Assembly (NCBI RefSeq): GCF_002217285.1
Contig: NZ_MUGW01000011.1
Span: 1-64,000, forward strand
Reading direction: 5' to 3'
DNA: 64,000 bases
From: Flavobacterium hercynium
GTDB taxonomy: Bacteria > Bacteroidota > Bacteroidia > Flavobacteriales > Flavobacteriaceae
A program made the translations under genes and the position numbers. How positions within the stretch are numbered: the stretch's first letter is position 1; each line of letters begins with the position of its first letter. The notes below the pieces were generated by a model. That model saw nothing but the letters and a program-made list of their open reading frames with translations, was not told the DNA's origin and made no database searches. Of this stretch, positions 8,859-17,473 are shown piece by piece.

Positions 8859-9464
8859 TCATTCTACTACATCTTCATTCTTATTCAACTTCAAAAGATT
8901 TCCATAAGCGACTGCAGCTTTATGAACCTGAACGAGCCAATCTTCTGCGGCATTATCATCGGCTCCATCTGAAATGTATTTTAGACATAAAAACGGAATA
9001 TCTTCTTTCATGGCAATCATCGCTAAAGCATACGCTTCCATATCTACAACATTATATGCCGTTTTTGAATGCCCCATCTCAAAACTATCTCCTGTTCCAC
9101 ATATTCCTTCCTGCAAACCATCCATTTTTAAACCATATTCTAAAACGGTTGGCAATCCTGATAAGGGTGTTTCATAGAGTTCATATCCCAAACCACGAAC
9201 GTCCATATCTCTTTGGATAAATTTAGTACAGCAAATAATATCTCCTTTCTTAAAAAAATTACTTCCGGCAGATCCAAGATTAACAATTAGTGATGGTTTT
9301 TTATTCTGAATTATTTTTGATAATTCATAGGCTGCATTCACTTTTCCTATTCCTGTGATAATAGTATTGTAATCATTAAAAACATCAGCGGCTTCAATTG
9401 CTAAAGCAAAAGAAAACAAGGTATTCTCTACTAAAAACGATTGGTCATTATTTATTTTAATCAT
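8859..9464 (-). CDS. Phosphorylase-superfamily nucleosidase
   Basis: A 201-residue cytoplasmic enzyme of the PNP/UDP (MTA/SAH nucleosidase) superfamily. Motifs are GIGKVNAA (residues 38-45), NLGSAGS (about 62-68), and the nucleoside/substrate-binding VVDMEAYALAMIA with its Glu-Met-Glu-like core (about 139-151), then KYISDGAD with the catalytic Asp. This predicts N-glycosidic bond cleavage of methylthioadenosine, S-adenosylhomocysteine or a related nucleoside; futalosine hydrolase is an alternative. It is slightly short for MTAN (about 230). A -7 box TACTTTTG (minus strand, 9491-9498) lies 27 bases upstream. Confidence 0.82.
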   Translation of the reverse strand: MIKINNDQSFLVENTLFSFALAIEAADVFNDYNTIITGIGKVNAAYELSKIIQNKKPSLIVNLGSAGSNFFKKGDIICCTKFIQRDMDVRGLGYELYETPLSGLPTVLEYGLKMDGLQEGICGTGDSFEMGHSKTAYNVVDMEAYALAMIAMKEDIPFLCLKYISDGADDNAAEDWLVQVHKAAVAYGNLLKLNKNEDVVE

Positions 9465-9490
9465 TGGATTTTGTTCTTTTTTTAAGCAGT

Positions 9491-9498
9491 CAAAAGTA
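9491..9498 (-). promoter_or_regulatory. -7 box of the nucleosidase gene
   Basis: TACTTTTG on the minus strand matches TAnnTTTG, 27 bases ahead of the start codon. No TTG lies at the expected distance. Confidence 0.5.
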
Positions 9499-9591
9499 CT
9501 TTTTTTTCTCTACAGATAAAAATCAGCAGTATTGGCTTCTGGAAAATTAAATCCTACTTTTGCTCTCAATTTACTATCACCTAATATTATT

Positions 9592-9830
9592 ATGAAATTA
9601 AAATACGCTCTTCTTTTACTTTTTTGCGTTTACTCCACTCTCCATGCTCAAGAAACTGTTTCAGCAAATAAAAATCTATTTAAGATGAATGTCTTCCTTC
9701 CCGGATTTGTTTACGAACATGGCTTTACAAAAAAAATACACTTTACTCTGAATTAAGTGTCGATTATACTAATACAATATGTTTTCTTAATAATTTTACT
9801 ATTCCTGAAAAAACAAGTAACTTCAAAACC
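9592..9830 (+). pseudogene. Frameshifted, truncated paralogue of the small barrel gene
   Basis: The ATG at 9592 opens a signal peptide (MKLKYALLLLFCVYSTLHAQ) followed by FKMNVFLPGFVYEHGFTKK, closely matching the intact gene at 8173 (FKINVLFPGFVYEHGFTTK). At the run of eight A around 9728-9735 the frame is lost and a stop follows within 10 codons. Adding one A restores NTLYSELSVDYTN, the counterpart of NTLHSEFYLGFGYSN. Similarity fades soon after, so the gene is both frameshifted and 3'-truncated. It is a dead duplicate, unless slippage in the A-run switches a short product. Confidence 0.8.
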
Positions 9831-9851
9831 AATATTTAAAGAATAAAAAAA

Positions 9852-9890
9852 ATGGGACAAACGTTATACATTTGTCCCATCTTTATTTTT
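9852..9890. terminator. Bidirectional terminator
   Basis: Ten-base perfect stem ATGGGACAAA (9852-9861) with TTTGTCCCAT (9871-9880). Eight A precede it, which read as a U-tract for the minus strand. It ends the 236-residue minus-strand gene. Confidence 0.8.
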
Positions 9891-9930
9891 TACGATGACT
9901 TTAAATTATTCTGCAAATTTCTTCGTAAGC

Positions 9931-10641
9931 TTAATACACCACTTTTAAAATTTCCTCCTTTACAGGATTATCACTCTCTAAATTGGCAATAAAATGATAT
10001 TCGTATTCTGTGTTTATTTTAAGTTTGAAATCTTCAGTCGTTCTTAAATCACTATCTAGTTCTCTCCACAATTTTGGTGGAGATCCTTTAGCATTTTTGT
10101 AAATACTTACTCCTAAAACTTTGTCTTTATTATTGGCATAATCCCAATTCAAAATTATTTTTTTCTTTTGCCTGTCTGGAATTCCTTCCAGAAAACCAAT
10201 TGCTTTTAGGGGTGCAAAATCCAACACAGTAACTGTTAAGGCAGAATCCTCTAAAAACGACAAGTCATTTTTATCTTTTGCCATAATCCCATATTGGTAT
10301 ACTTTTCTATTTTCAACCGTATCATCTGTAAATTCAGTAATGGATTCATTTACTTCTTTAATTTCTATCCAGTCCGGCTGCCCTTTTTCTCTTCGTACTA
10401 TTTTGCATCCTACAATATCTTCACCATCATTTTGAATCCATTTTAAGGTTACTTTGCCTTCTGTACTGCTATAATTTTTAAAAACTGGAGCAGCAAGCGG
10501 AATTTCATGCGTTTTTTCTAAAACCAAATCTTCTGAAAGATCAGATGGATTGTTTTGTACATCTTCAACAGCCTCTTCCGACTGAGAATATGATAATGAT
10601 GTAAAAAATAATAAGAGTAAAATAATTCTGATTTTTGGCAT
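9931..10641 (-). CDS. Internally deleted FnIII exported protein (remnant copy)
   Basis: A 236-residue protein with signal peptide (MPKIRIILLLLFFTSLSYSQ). After a short linker it corresponds to only the last two fibronectin-type-III-like domains of the 688/690-residue proteins at 23,808 and 49,407 (shared VTLKW, REKGQPDW, VYQYGIMAKDK, LGVSIYKN and the C-terminal EIL-VVY). The N-terminal domain and central FnIII repeats are missing, so it is a relic of a third copy of the first operon gene. It remains open and keeps the same promoter and upstream element as copy 1 (10,769-10,880), so it may still be expressed. No other operon genes follow it. Confidence 0.75.
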   Translation of the reverse strand: MPKIRIILLLLFFTSLSYSQSEEAVEDVQNNPSDLSEDLVLEKTHEIPLAAPVFKNYSSTEGKVTLKWIQNDGEDIVGCKIVRREKGQPDWIEIKEVNESITEFTDDTVENRKVYQYGIMAKDKNDLSFLEDSALTVTVLDFAPLKAIGFLEGIPDRQKKKIILNWDYANNKDKVLGVSIYKNAKGSPPKLWRELDSDLRTTEDFKLKINTEYEYHFIANLESDNPVKEEILKVVY

Positions 10642-10768
10642 TACTATTCAATTTTCATATTAATAAAATTACTTAATCAATTAAGCCTGCACATAGTTAA
10701 AACTTCCCTAATTTGAACTAAATAGGAAGTATCAACTTTTTATATTGACTACTTTTTAATTAATTTTT

Positions 10769-10880
10769 CAAACTTAAATACAAAAATGAGCAGCATTGCA
10801 ATCGAAAAAATTTATTTATAACAAGATAGGACATAATTGCGTTTTTACGCAATACAGATACCTGTAGAGCACATTCATTG
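10769..10880 (-). promoter_or_regulatory. Shared promoter/activator element, FnIII remnant
   Basis: The -7 box TAAGTTTG (minus strand, 10,769-10,776) sits inside a block also found ahead of copy 1 (TTTTTGTATTTAAGTTTG). The TATGTC core (GACATA at 10,830-10,835 on the plus strand) begins exactly 54 bases upstream of the box. Next to it is the palindrome TACAGATACCTGTA (10,854-10,867). The same arrangement recurs upstream of five other genes in the window. The leader is about 128 bases long. Confidence 0.6.
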
Positions 10881-10921
10881 AAAAACACAGTGTATTAATT
10901 AATACGTAAAAAACCACAAAA

Positions 10922-10954
10922 AAAGCCAACACATCTTTATGACGTATTGGCTTT
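10922..10954 (-). terminator. Terminator of copy 1 operon
   Basis: Stem AAAGCCAA (10,922-10,929) with TTGGCTTT (10,947-10,954), with A-runs that read as U-tract on the minus strand. It lies 40 bases after the stop of the 1577-residue gene and resembles the hairpins after copy 2 and after the lipoprotein genes. Confidence 0.75.
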
Positions 10955-10993
10955 ATTAAAATTTCGTAACTTTTGAAGTTACGGTTTTAAAAC

Positions 10994-13900
10994 TTATCTA
11001 AAGCTATTTTTGTTTTTGTACGTGTATATAAACGGTGAAGATTTTTTATCTCCTGGTAAATTATACTTGAGTTCAATATCATAAGTACCATAACGCATAA
11101 ATAAATAACTGCTATTCAAAAAACGTTTTCCAATAGGTAGACTTGCTGCAACTCCGTCAAAATAATCCCTAATAATCTGATTGTTTAAATCTGTCCAGTC
11201 TTGCTTGTATACCAATGGCAGGTTGTACTTAAACGGGAAGTTTTGTCTTGTCCATGCATGATTTACGTTATTCTCGACACTGTTTATATAAGAAGCATTT
11301 AACGTTATTGCTTTAGCAGGTACAACACCATATTCCTCTGTATCTCTTTGCGTAATATGATAAGTACCGTTTAAAGGGTAATCTCTATACAAATAAGGAA
11401 ATATATCTGTTCTATAATATTCGTCATCTAATCTGGACTCTGCACTAATCAAAGGCTTATTGTCTGCGTACGATACTCCTTGCAAATCTGCAATATCAAA
11501 TGCTTCGTCACTATCTATAGTTGTACTCAAATAAATAACATCTGAATAAAGAACACCGAAATTATACCCCTTCGTTTTTATAGCATTCATCTTAGATCTG
11601 AATGTCTTGTACTTACTTGTTGCAAATGAATAATTTAAACGATCAATTTCTCCTCCTGCTTTAGATAATTCATTAGCTTGGTTTTCTCTTATTTCAATAT
11701 CATTTCCTTCATCAGTAAATTTATTCGCATTTACTTTTGTTTTACCTGAGCCATTCTTTGTAGCATCTCCTTTAAAACTGCTTACAATAGAGAAGTTATA
11801 TTTTTTCTCCTGATCGATATTAGGCAAATTATAGTAAATCTGATTAGAATTTGACTCGTATGTAAACACAGCAGACTTAAAATTTGATGTTCCGTCTTGA
11901 TTTAATTTTACTTTTGTTTCCCATCGTCCATCTTCAAATAAATAATCCTGTCCACGTTTGAGCTGAATATATCCTTTTGGATACTCATCTTCCAAGAAAT
12001 ATCGCTGGTTTACAGCAGGATAGGAATACTGTACATTGTTTAACGGAATATAATTTGGAGCACCTCCTGTGGTAAAAGTTCTTTCTTCAAACTCTTTTGC
12101 GACCTGCCCGTCAATTTCTATCGTCTTAAATATTCCATCTACCAATTTTTGAAAACTCACTTCTATCTGTACTTTGAGTTTTTTACGTGGTGGTAAAATA
12201 TCACTGGAAATAAAATTCACTCTGTCTTTCATAGCACTCCATTCCAAAGAACCCGAAATTTCTTTTCCTTCGTCAAAAACTTTAAACTTTTCTAATATTA
12301 TTTTATAAGTCACATCTTCATCTTCTTCAGGAATTACAAATGCTTCATTAATTTTCATGCAGAAAGCTGCTTGTGGTACAGCAAATACATCAACATCGCC
12401 GGAACCTTCTTTTGGCGTTACATCTGTTATTATTTTAATACCACCCAATGGAGTTTCCTGTTCAAACTGGCATTTTTCTCCTAATTCTAATTTAAAACGG
12501 AATTTTCCTTTAATTAATCCTCCAAGAACATTCATATTTCCGGCAATATGCCCCTGCATCCAGACAGGATTTGGCAGTTTTGCCTGCAGTATTGCAGCAG
12601 TATTTCCGGAAATAATAGGAACTTTTAATGTCACCAAAGCCAAATTAACCTTAACTCCTAATTCTCCCTGCAGATAAGCATACGCTTGTCCGTTTGCATA
12701 CCAACCGTTTATTCCGACCTGATCTCCTGTATTATAACATTTTGCCTGCTGATAATCTTTCAGCATTAGATCAAATCCTAATCCAGACTGGAAACGAGCG
12801 TAGAATAGTGCGAAACCTAAATCACCTGTATCATACTGTAAATTTGCTCCAAAAGCAATTCCTCCTCCATTTTTCAACGCATTTTCATCACGCATATACT
12901 GCAACTGTTTCACATCAACACCTAAAACATCGGCAACATTCGGCGGTGGCGACGGGCTTCCAGGCAGAACTGTACCAGCCATAAAATAACTTCCGGTTTT
13001 TACATAGATTCCGCCAAATCCTAATTTTATACCGCATCTGTTATCAGGTGTTCCGTTGTACAGATACCAGTCTTGTTCATCATAATGAAAAACTCCTGCT
13101 CCTGCCCTTCCGTCTTTTCCAGTACCTTTTAGAATATCAAGAGGTGTATTAACGAAGGTATCCATTTCCCCATGTACAGAATTATTAACACAGTCAAATT
13201 CAATCCCTAAAGTCATTGTAATTCCCAAATTATCATGCATTTTACTTGGAATTGTTTTGTTTGCTTTATTAAGCTTCTTTTTAATTTTAGAAGTTTTATC
13301 CCCTTTATCTACAAGTTTTTCGGTAACGCTTAAAATACTCTCTTTTCCACTTTTATCAGCTGCTACCTTAGCAATCAACTTGGTAATATCTTGTAAACTA
13401 CTTACTTTAGGAAGAAGATTTGCCTTTCCGAAAAGAGACATGGAATTGATTCCTCCACTTTGATTAAACTCCATTTCAAAACCAGCTTCTCCTTTACATG
13501 TTACATCTGAACCAATGAAAAAGGTAACTAAAGCCTTAATACCAAATTTCACACTTTCGTCAGGTGTATAACTTAAACCCGAAGGCGAAAAATTGGCTAT
13601 AGCAATATTATCATTTCTACGCATTTTATAATAACCACCACCCCCAAAACCGGTAATCATAAAAGGCGATCCAGCTATACCTTCTATTTGTGCTGCTGCA
13701 TCAAAGTACCAGTATTTAAAGGTTGATCGTCCAAAAATCGCTTTTGCTTTAAAATTGATTTTCTTTACAATATCAACTTGTAAATCTGCACTGAAACCAT
13801 CACCATATACCGGATCATCCTGCATTAGAATTAAATTCCCTTTAAGACCTATTCCCCCAAATTGGCAGTCTACTGTAATTCCAGATAAATCTAATCCATC

Positions 13901-15727
13901 GAATTTCCACTGTTGTGTTACGCCATCATCATCCATTTTCCCTTTTATACCAATCCTGGCTGAAGCAGAAGCACCAAGTTCATCCATTAAACTAATTCCG
14001 AGATCAAAATCAATTCGGGCAGTATCGTCATTACAAACAACCTTAATATCTCCAATTGTAACAGGAAAATTAGCAAAACGAGCCTTTCCTTTATAACTCA
14101 TATTTCTAACTGCTATATAAGGAGAAACAGTTTGTAATTGAAGGTCTTCAAAAATAATAGATCTAAAATCTATAGCTTTTCCACCTTTTATTAGAGCAAG
14201 GTCATTCGCTCTTTTATTGACAGCAAAATTAATAACTCCATTTAAGTTTGCTTTTGGCAAAAAGTGACCGTCTTTTAATTTTAATTCAATAGAACTATTG
14301 GGATGCAAAAGAGCTCTCGCTTTCCATAAATCGAAGGTGATAGAATCTTTCGTAACGGCCGTCAATTGACATTCATCCATTGAAATAAAACCTGTATATG
14401 GTAAACCTACATTCTGAATTTTAAAACTGTCTATTAACTGGTCAATTGACCCATATTCCCCTTTTGTAGGATCTGCGCTAGAGCCGGGATCTTTTTTTGG
14501 AGTTGGTTTACTAATAGGTAAAAGAATTACACCGTTTATATTAGCTTTTAAAAACGTATTAGCTTCAATTGCTACATCAATATGTTCTAAGGAATAATGC
14601 CATGCTTTTTTTGTACTTGTAATTCCTTCATCAAGAGCAAAAACATTATCTGCAGAAAAAGTATTGGATACTCCAAATTTGTCTATTATAAGATTATGTG
14701 ATTCAACAGTTACGCGCTCCTTTTTTGATTCTGAATCATTCGTTCTAAATTCCTTTGGTAAACCAACTTTAAAATTTTCTATAAATACTCCTTTCCACGA
14801 TTGTTCGTTTGGCAATAATATCCCATTAAACATATAATCGTTTGGAAAAACTATATTTGAGCTGTTTTTGATATCACTCAAATCAAGTACAGCATTACTC
14901 GCCAGAAATTCAAAATTTCCATCATAATTTTTAGTATTCCTTTTATCTTTTAGAACAAAAGCATCTAAGCTAACATCTACTAAAATATCATTCCAATTGT
15001 CAATCGTAGTATTAAATTCACCCCTAACTTCATTTGAAATTTGAGTTTGGTTTCCGTTATAATAGGTTTTAGTAATCGTTTTTTTAGCTTCATCAACCAT
15101 CTTTGATACTGGATCTATAGGTAAAATTAAATCTCTTGAAAACGCCACTGCTCCGGAAATTTTCATTTCTTTAAAACCGTCGCAATCAATTGTTAGGTAT
15201 GTTAAGTCTGCAAAGGGAATATTTTTCAAATCAAAACCGCCGTACAATGACACTTGCCACCTATTTTGACTAAACGGAATGTCAACATTTCCCAGCAGTA
15301 CCAATTTTGCTTCTCCAATTATACCCCCCTCATGTGATAATTTCACATCTTCTGCTCCGAAAAATAATTGTATTGGTTTCCCGTTTTTATCTTTTTGCGG
15401 AATATCAACTCTGCAAAAAACTGCCAAAGTGGTATGTTCCGGTAAAAGCAACGCTTCTCTAATTACGATCGAATACTGAATGTTATTTATAGTTTTACGA
15501 ATACCAACCGGAAGTTCTGTCAATTTATCATTTGAAAATTTATCAACCCAACGATTTGCTTTTTCAATTTTTTCTATAGCATCTACTGCCTTAGTAATTT
15601 CCTGAGAAGCGTTTAACTCCTGACCGTAAGAAACAGAAAATGTAAACAACAAGACAAGAAGTGTTAATTGTATTTTTTTTATCTTCCGCAAAGACAAAAA
15701 AGCATTGTTTTTTATTAATTTAATCAT
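10994..15727 (-). CDS. Giant exported protein, copy 1 gene 6 (1577 aa)
   Basis: Last gene of the copy 1 surface operon. It has a signal peptide (to about residue 36, SVSYGQ). The mature protein is long, beta-rich and Gly-rich, with no recognised domain and no T9SS sorting tail. Landmarks shared with the copy 2 paralogue are: an N-terminal region with FCRVDIPQKDKNG; a central block with ITGFGGGGYYKMRRN (about 700) and SYTPDE; a barrel-like or autotransporter-like stretch GIKLGFGGIYVKTGSYFMAGTVLPG; the Pro-rich GSPSPPPNV (about 925); and a C-terminal third of beta-strand modules. It is most likely a periplasmic or surface outer-membrane-associated machine component. Spacing to gene 5 is 35 bases in both copies. 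Function unknown. Confidence 0.65.
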   Translation of the reverse strand: MIKLIKNNAFLSLRKIKKIQLTLLVLLFTFSVSYGQELNASQEITKAVDAIEKIEKANRWVDKFSNDKLTELPVGIRKTINNIQYSIVIREALLLPEHTTLAVFCRVDIPQKDKNGKPIQLFFGAEDVKLSHEGGIIGEAKLVLLGNVDIPFSQNRWQVSLYGGFDLKNIPFADLTYLTIDCDGFKEMKISGAVAFSRDLILPIDPVSKMVDEAKKTITKTYYNGNQTQISNEVRGEFNTTIDNWNDILVDVSLDAFVLKDKRNTKNYDGNFEFLASNAVLDLSDIKNSSNIVFPNDYMFNGILLPNEQSWKGVFIENFKVGLPKEFRTNDSESKKERVTVESHNLIIDKFGVSNTFSADNVFALDEGITSTKKAWHYSLEHIDVAIEANTFLKANINGVILLPISKPTPKKDPGSSADPTKGEYGSIDQLIDSFKIQNVGLPYTGFISMDECQLTAVTKDSITFDLWKARALLHPNSSIELKLKDGHFLPKANLNGVINFAVNKRANDLALIKGGKAIDFRSIIFEDLQLQTVSPYIAVRNMSYKGKARFANFPVTIGDIKVVCNDDTARIDFDLGISLMDELGASASARIGIKGKMDDDGVTQQWKFDGLDLSGITVDCQFGGIGLKGNLILMQDDPVYGDGFSADLQVDIVKKINFKAKAIFGRSTFKYWYFDAAAQIEGIAGSPFMITGFGGGGYYKMRRNDNIAIANFSPSGLSYTPDESVKFGIKALVTFFIGSDVTCKGEAGFEMEFNQSGGINSMSLFGKANLLPKVSSLQDITKLIAKVAADKSGKESILSVTEKLVDKGDKTSKIKKKLNKANKTIPSKMHDNLGITMTLGIEFDCVNNSVHGEMDTFVNTPLDILKGTGKDGRAGAGVFHYDEQDWYLYNGTPDNRCGIKLGFGGIYVKTGSYFMAGTVLPGSPSPPPNVADVLGVDVKQLQYMRDENALKNGGGIAFGANLQYDTGDLGFALFYARFQSGLGFDLMLKDYQQAKCYNTGDQVGINGWYANGQAYAYLQGELGVKVNLALVTLKVPIISGNTAAILQAKLPNPVWMQGHIAGNMNVLGGLIKGKFRFKLELGEKCQFEQETPLGGIKIITDVTPKEGSGDVDVFAVPQAAFCMKINEAFVIPEEDEDVTYKIILEKFKVFDEGKEISGSLEWSAMKDRVNFISSDILPPRKKLKVQIEVSFQKLVDGIFKTIEIDGQVAKEFEERTFTTGGAPNYIPLNNVQYSYPAVNQRYFLEDEYPKGYIQLKRGQDYLFEDGRWETKVKLNQDGTSNFKSAVFTYESNSNQIYYNLPNIDQEKKYNFSIVSSFKGDATKNGSGKTKVNANKFTDEGNDIEIRENQANELSKAGGEIDRLNYSFATSKYKTFRSKMNAIKTKGYNFGVLYSDVIYLSTTIDSDEAFDIADLQGVSYADNKPLISAESRLDDEYYRTDIFPYLYRDYPLNGTYHITQRDTEEYGVVPAKAITLNASYINSVENNVNHAWTRQNFPFKYNLPLVYKQDWTDLNNQIIRDYFDGVAASLPIGKRFLNSSYLFMRYGTYDIELKYNLPGDKKSSPFIYTYKNKNSFR

Positions 15728-15762
15728 AGCAGTTTTTTTATTTTATTTTGATCTTAATTTCA

Positions 15763-17460
15763 TTAGAAAGAATATCCGTAATTAAAATTTAACGTTAAAT
15801 CATTGTTTTGGGGTTTACCGGAAGAACTCCGATACATCGAAATCATACCTAATGTAAAATTGTGTTTTTGCAATAAGGCATAAGTATTATTGAATTTAAT
15901 GCCAAATACAGAACTTGTAATATTACTTTGGGAGGTATTGTACAGCAACCCGAAATTGGTATTCATTTTATCTTTTAATATTTTTTTTGAAACTCCTACA
16001 GAAGCTCCCACAGCTGAATTATCTGATGTTGCAACCTGATTACTTGTGTAATTCAACGAACTGTTCAGGGAGGTTTTAATTCCTTCAAAATTGATTGTAT
16101 GTGCAACACTATAATTTTGTACTGTACTTGCCTGTCCCCTTCTAATCACACCTCCTTGTTCATTTGCCTGACTCGCAATATTATAGTTAAAGTTTACATT
16201 CTGGTTCTTCTTCTTTCCAAAAGCATACATTAAACTAAAATTCGAATTTTGCGATAATTGCCTATAATCAAGCGTATCAGCAGGTACTATAATTGGATTA
16301 TTAATGAGTTCAAACTGATTCGGATTTCTATTGGTGTAAGTTGAAAAATTGGAATAACTACCGGTAAAACTAAGCTGATCCGTAATTTTGTAATTCATAT
16401 TTAAAGTCCCAACGACACGCTTGGAATTCTGCGTTTTCTCTTTGGCTAAATTATCTCTCTGGTACCCTAAACTTGCTGAAAAATTTATTTTATCCTTATA
16501 AAAAGAACGTGAAAAGCGTAGTGCAATATTTTCTAAATCATTATTAAAATACATAGCACCCAAAGTATAATAATTGGGATCTATACGTTCGTAGGTTAAA
16601 CCAAGTTTACTTTTTTGAATGGTATAATCGAAATTAACATTTAATGCATTCAAGTAACTTGTTGTTTGTTTAGCTGAAAATATTTTATCTCTTAGATTCC
16701 CTCCCTTTCTTTTATCCGCACGCGAATCTTCCGTTAAGGCAGACATAGCATATTCAAAATCAAAAGTTAAATTATTCAATAACGATGTGCTAAAGGTTAA
16801 ACTATTTACCAAATTTTCTTTTGGTGTTATACCTTTCTCATCTCTTCCCAAAAACAACGAATTTTCATTGTCCTTAGCATAAAAACCAATCCATCCAACT
16901 TTATACTTTTCTTTTTCGAAACTGGTTTTTACACCATATCCATAACGCTCATATATAGGAACTCCGCCTAAAGCTCTGTCCTCTGTGACAGCTTTAAATA
17001 TTTGTCCTCCCATTAAACTAATCTTAAAAGGAATTCTTGGCGTTAGTTCCAGACCAATTCCCTTAAATGGAATTCCGCTCAGAGTATAAGGTGAAAAGCT
17101 CATACTAGTATTTCCTATATATGCTTTGATCCACCTGTATTTTGGCATAATGCAAATTCGATTAAAATCGATAGGCGATGTATAACCAGAATTCTCTCCT
17201 TGATTGGTAATACTGTAAAAAACCGGAACACTAAAGCTGAAAGCTGAAAAATTTAAACTTCCTGAAAGCAGATAGGTAAAAGGTTCCCTAGAGATATCCT
17301 GATTCGAATTATAAAATACCGTGTTGGCATTTACAGCTCCACTCACTTTAAAATTGGGCTTATAAACATTCTCTAAATCTATATCTTGTGCGTACGCATC
17401 TTTATTTAGAAAAAAAACAAAAACGACTAACACCCAAAACAATTTCTTTTCTCGCATCAT
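15763..17460 (-). CDS. Outer-membrane beta-barrel, copy 1 gene 5
   Basis: A 565-residue protein from the ATG at 17,460. An upstream in-frame ATG (17,499) would overlap gene 4 and spoil the signal peptide, whereas 17,460 leaves a 13-base gap like the 12-base gap in copy 2. The signal peptide ends DAYAQ. The mature chain is a series of amphipathic strands with FNYGYSF at the very C-terminus, the terminal aromatic residue typical of outer-membrane barrels. Many strands read as N/S-rich turn plus aromatic girdle (SFSVPVFYSITNQGEN; YTLGAMYFNNDLENIALRFSR). It would form a large barrel of unknown cargo, plausibly the outer-membrane pore or anchor of this system. It is not a recognisable TonB receptor or PorP/SprF. 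Confidence 0.75.
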   Translation of the reverse strand: MMREKKLFWVLVVFVFFLNKDAYAQDIDLENVYKPNFKVSGAVNANTVFYNSNQDISREPFTYLLSGSLNFSAFSFSVPVFYSITNQGENSGYTSPIDFNRICIMPKYRWIKAYIGNTSMSFSPYTLSGIPFKGIGLELTPRIPFKISLMGGQIFKAVTEDRALGGVPIYERYGYGVKTSFEKEKYKVGWIGFYAKDNENSLFLGRDEKGITPKENLVNSLTFSTSLLNNLTFDFEYAMSALTEDSRADKRKGGNLRDKIFSAKQTTSYLNALNVNFDYTIQKSKLGLTYERIDPNYYTLGAMYFNNDLENIALRFSRSFYKDKINFSASLGYQRDNLAKEKTQNSKRVVGTLNMNYKITDQLSFTGSYSNFSTYTNRNPNQFELINNPIIVPADTLDYRQLSQNSNFSLMYAFGKKKNQNVNFNYNIASQANEQGGVIRRGQASTVQNYSVAHTINFEGIKTSLNSSLNYTSNQVATSDNSAVGASVGVSKKILKDKMNTNFGLLYNTSQSNITSSVFGIKFNNTYALLQKHNFTLGMISMYRSSSGKPQNNDLTLNFNYGYSF

Positions 17461-17473
17461 ATGACAGGCAACA

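Noticed and set aside
12357..14096. Plus-strand frames opposite the 1577-residue gene
   Set aside because: Shadow frames antisense to a well-supported gene; no promoter, composition typical of antisense translation. The same applies to plus-strand frames opposite other operon genes.
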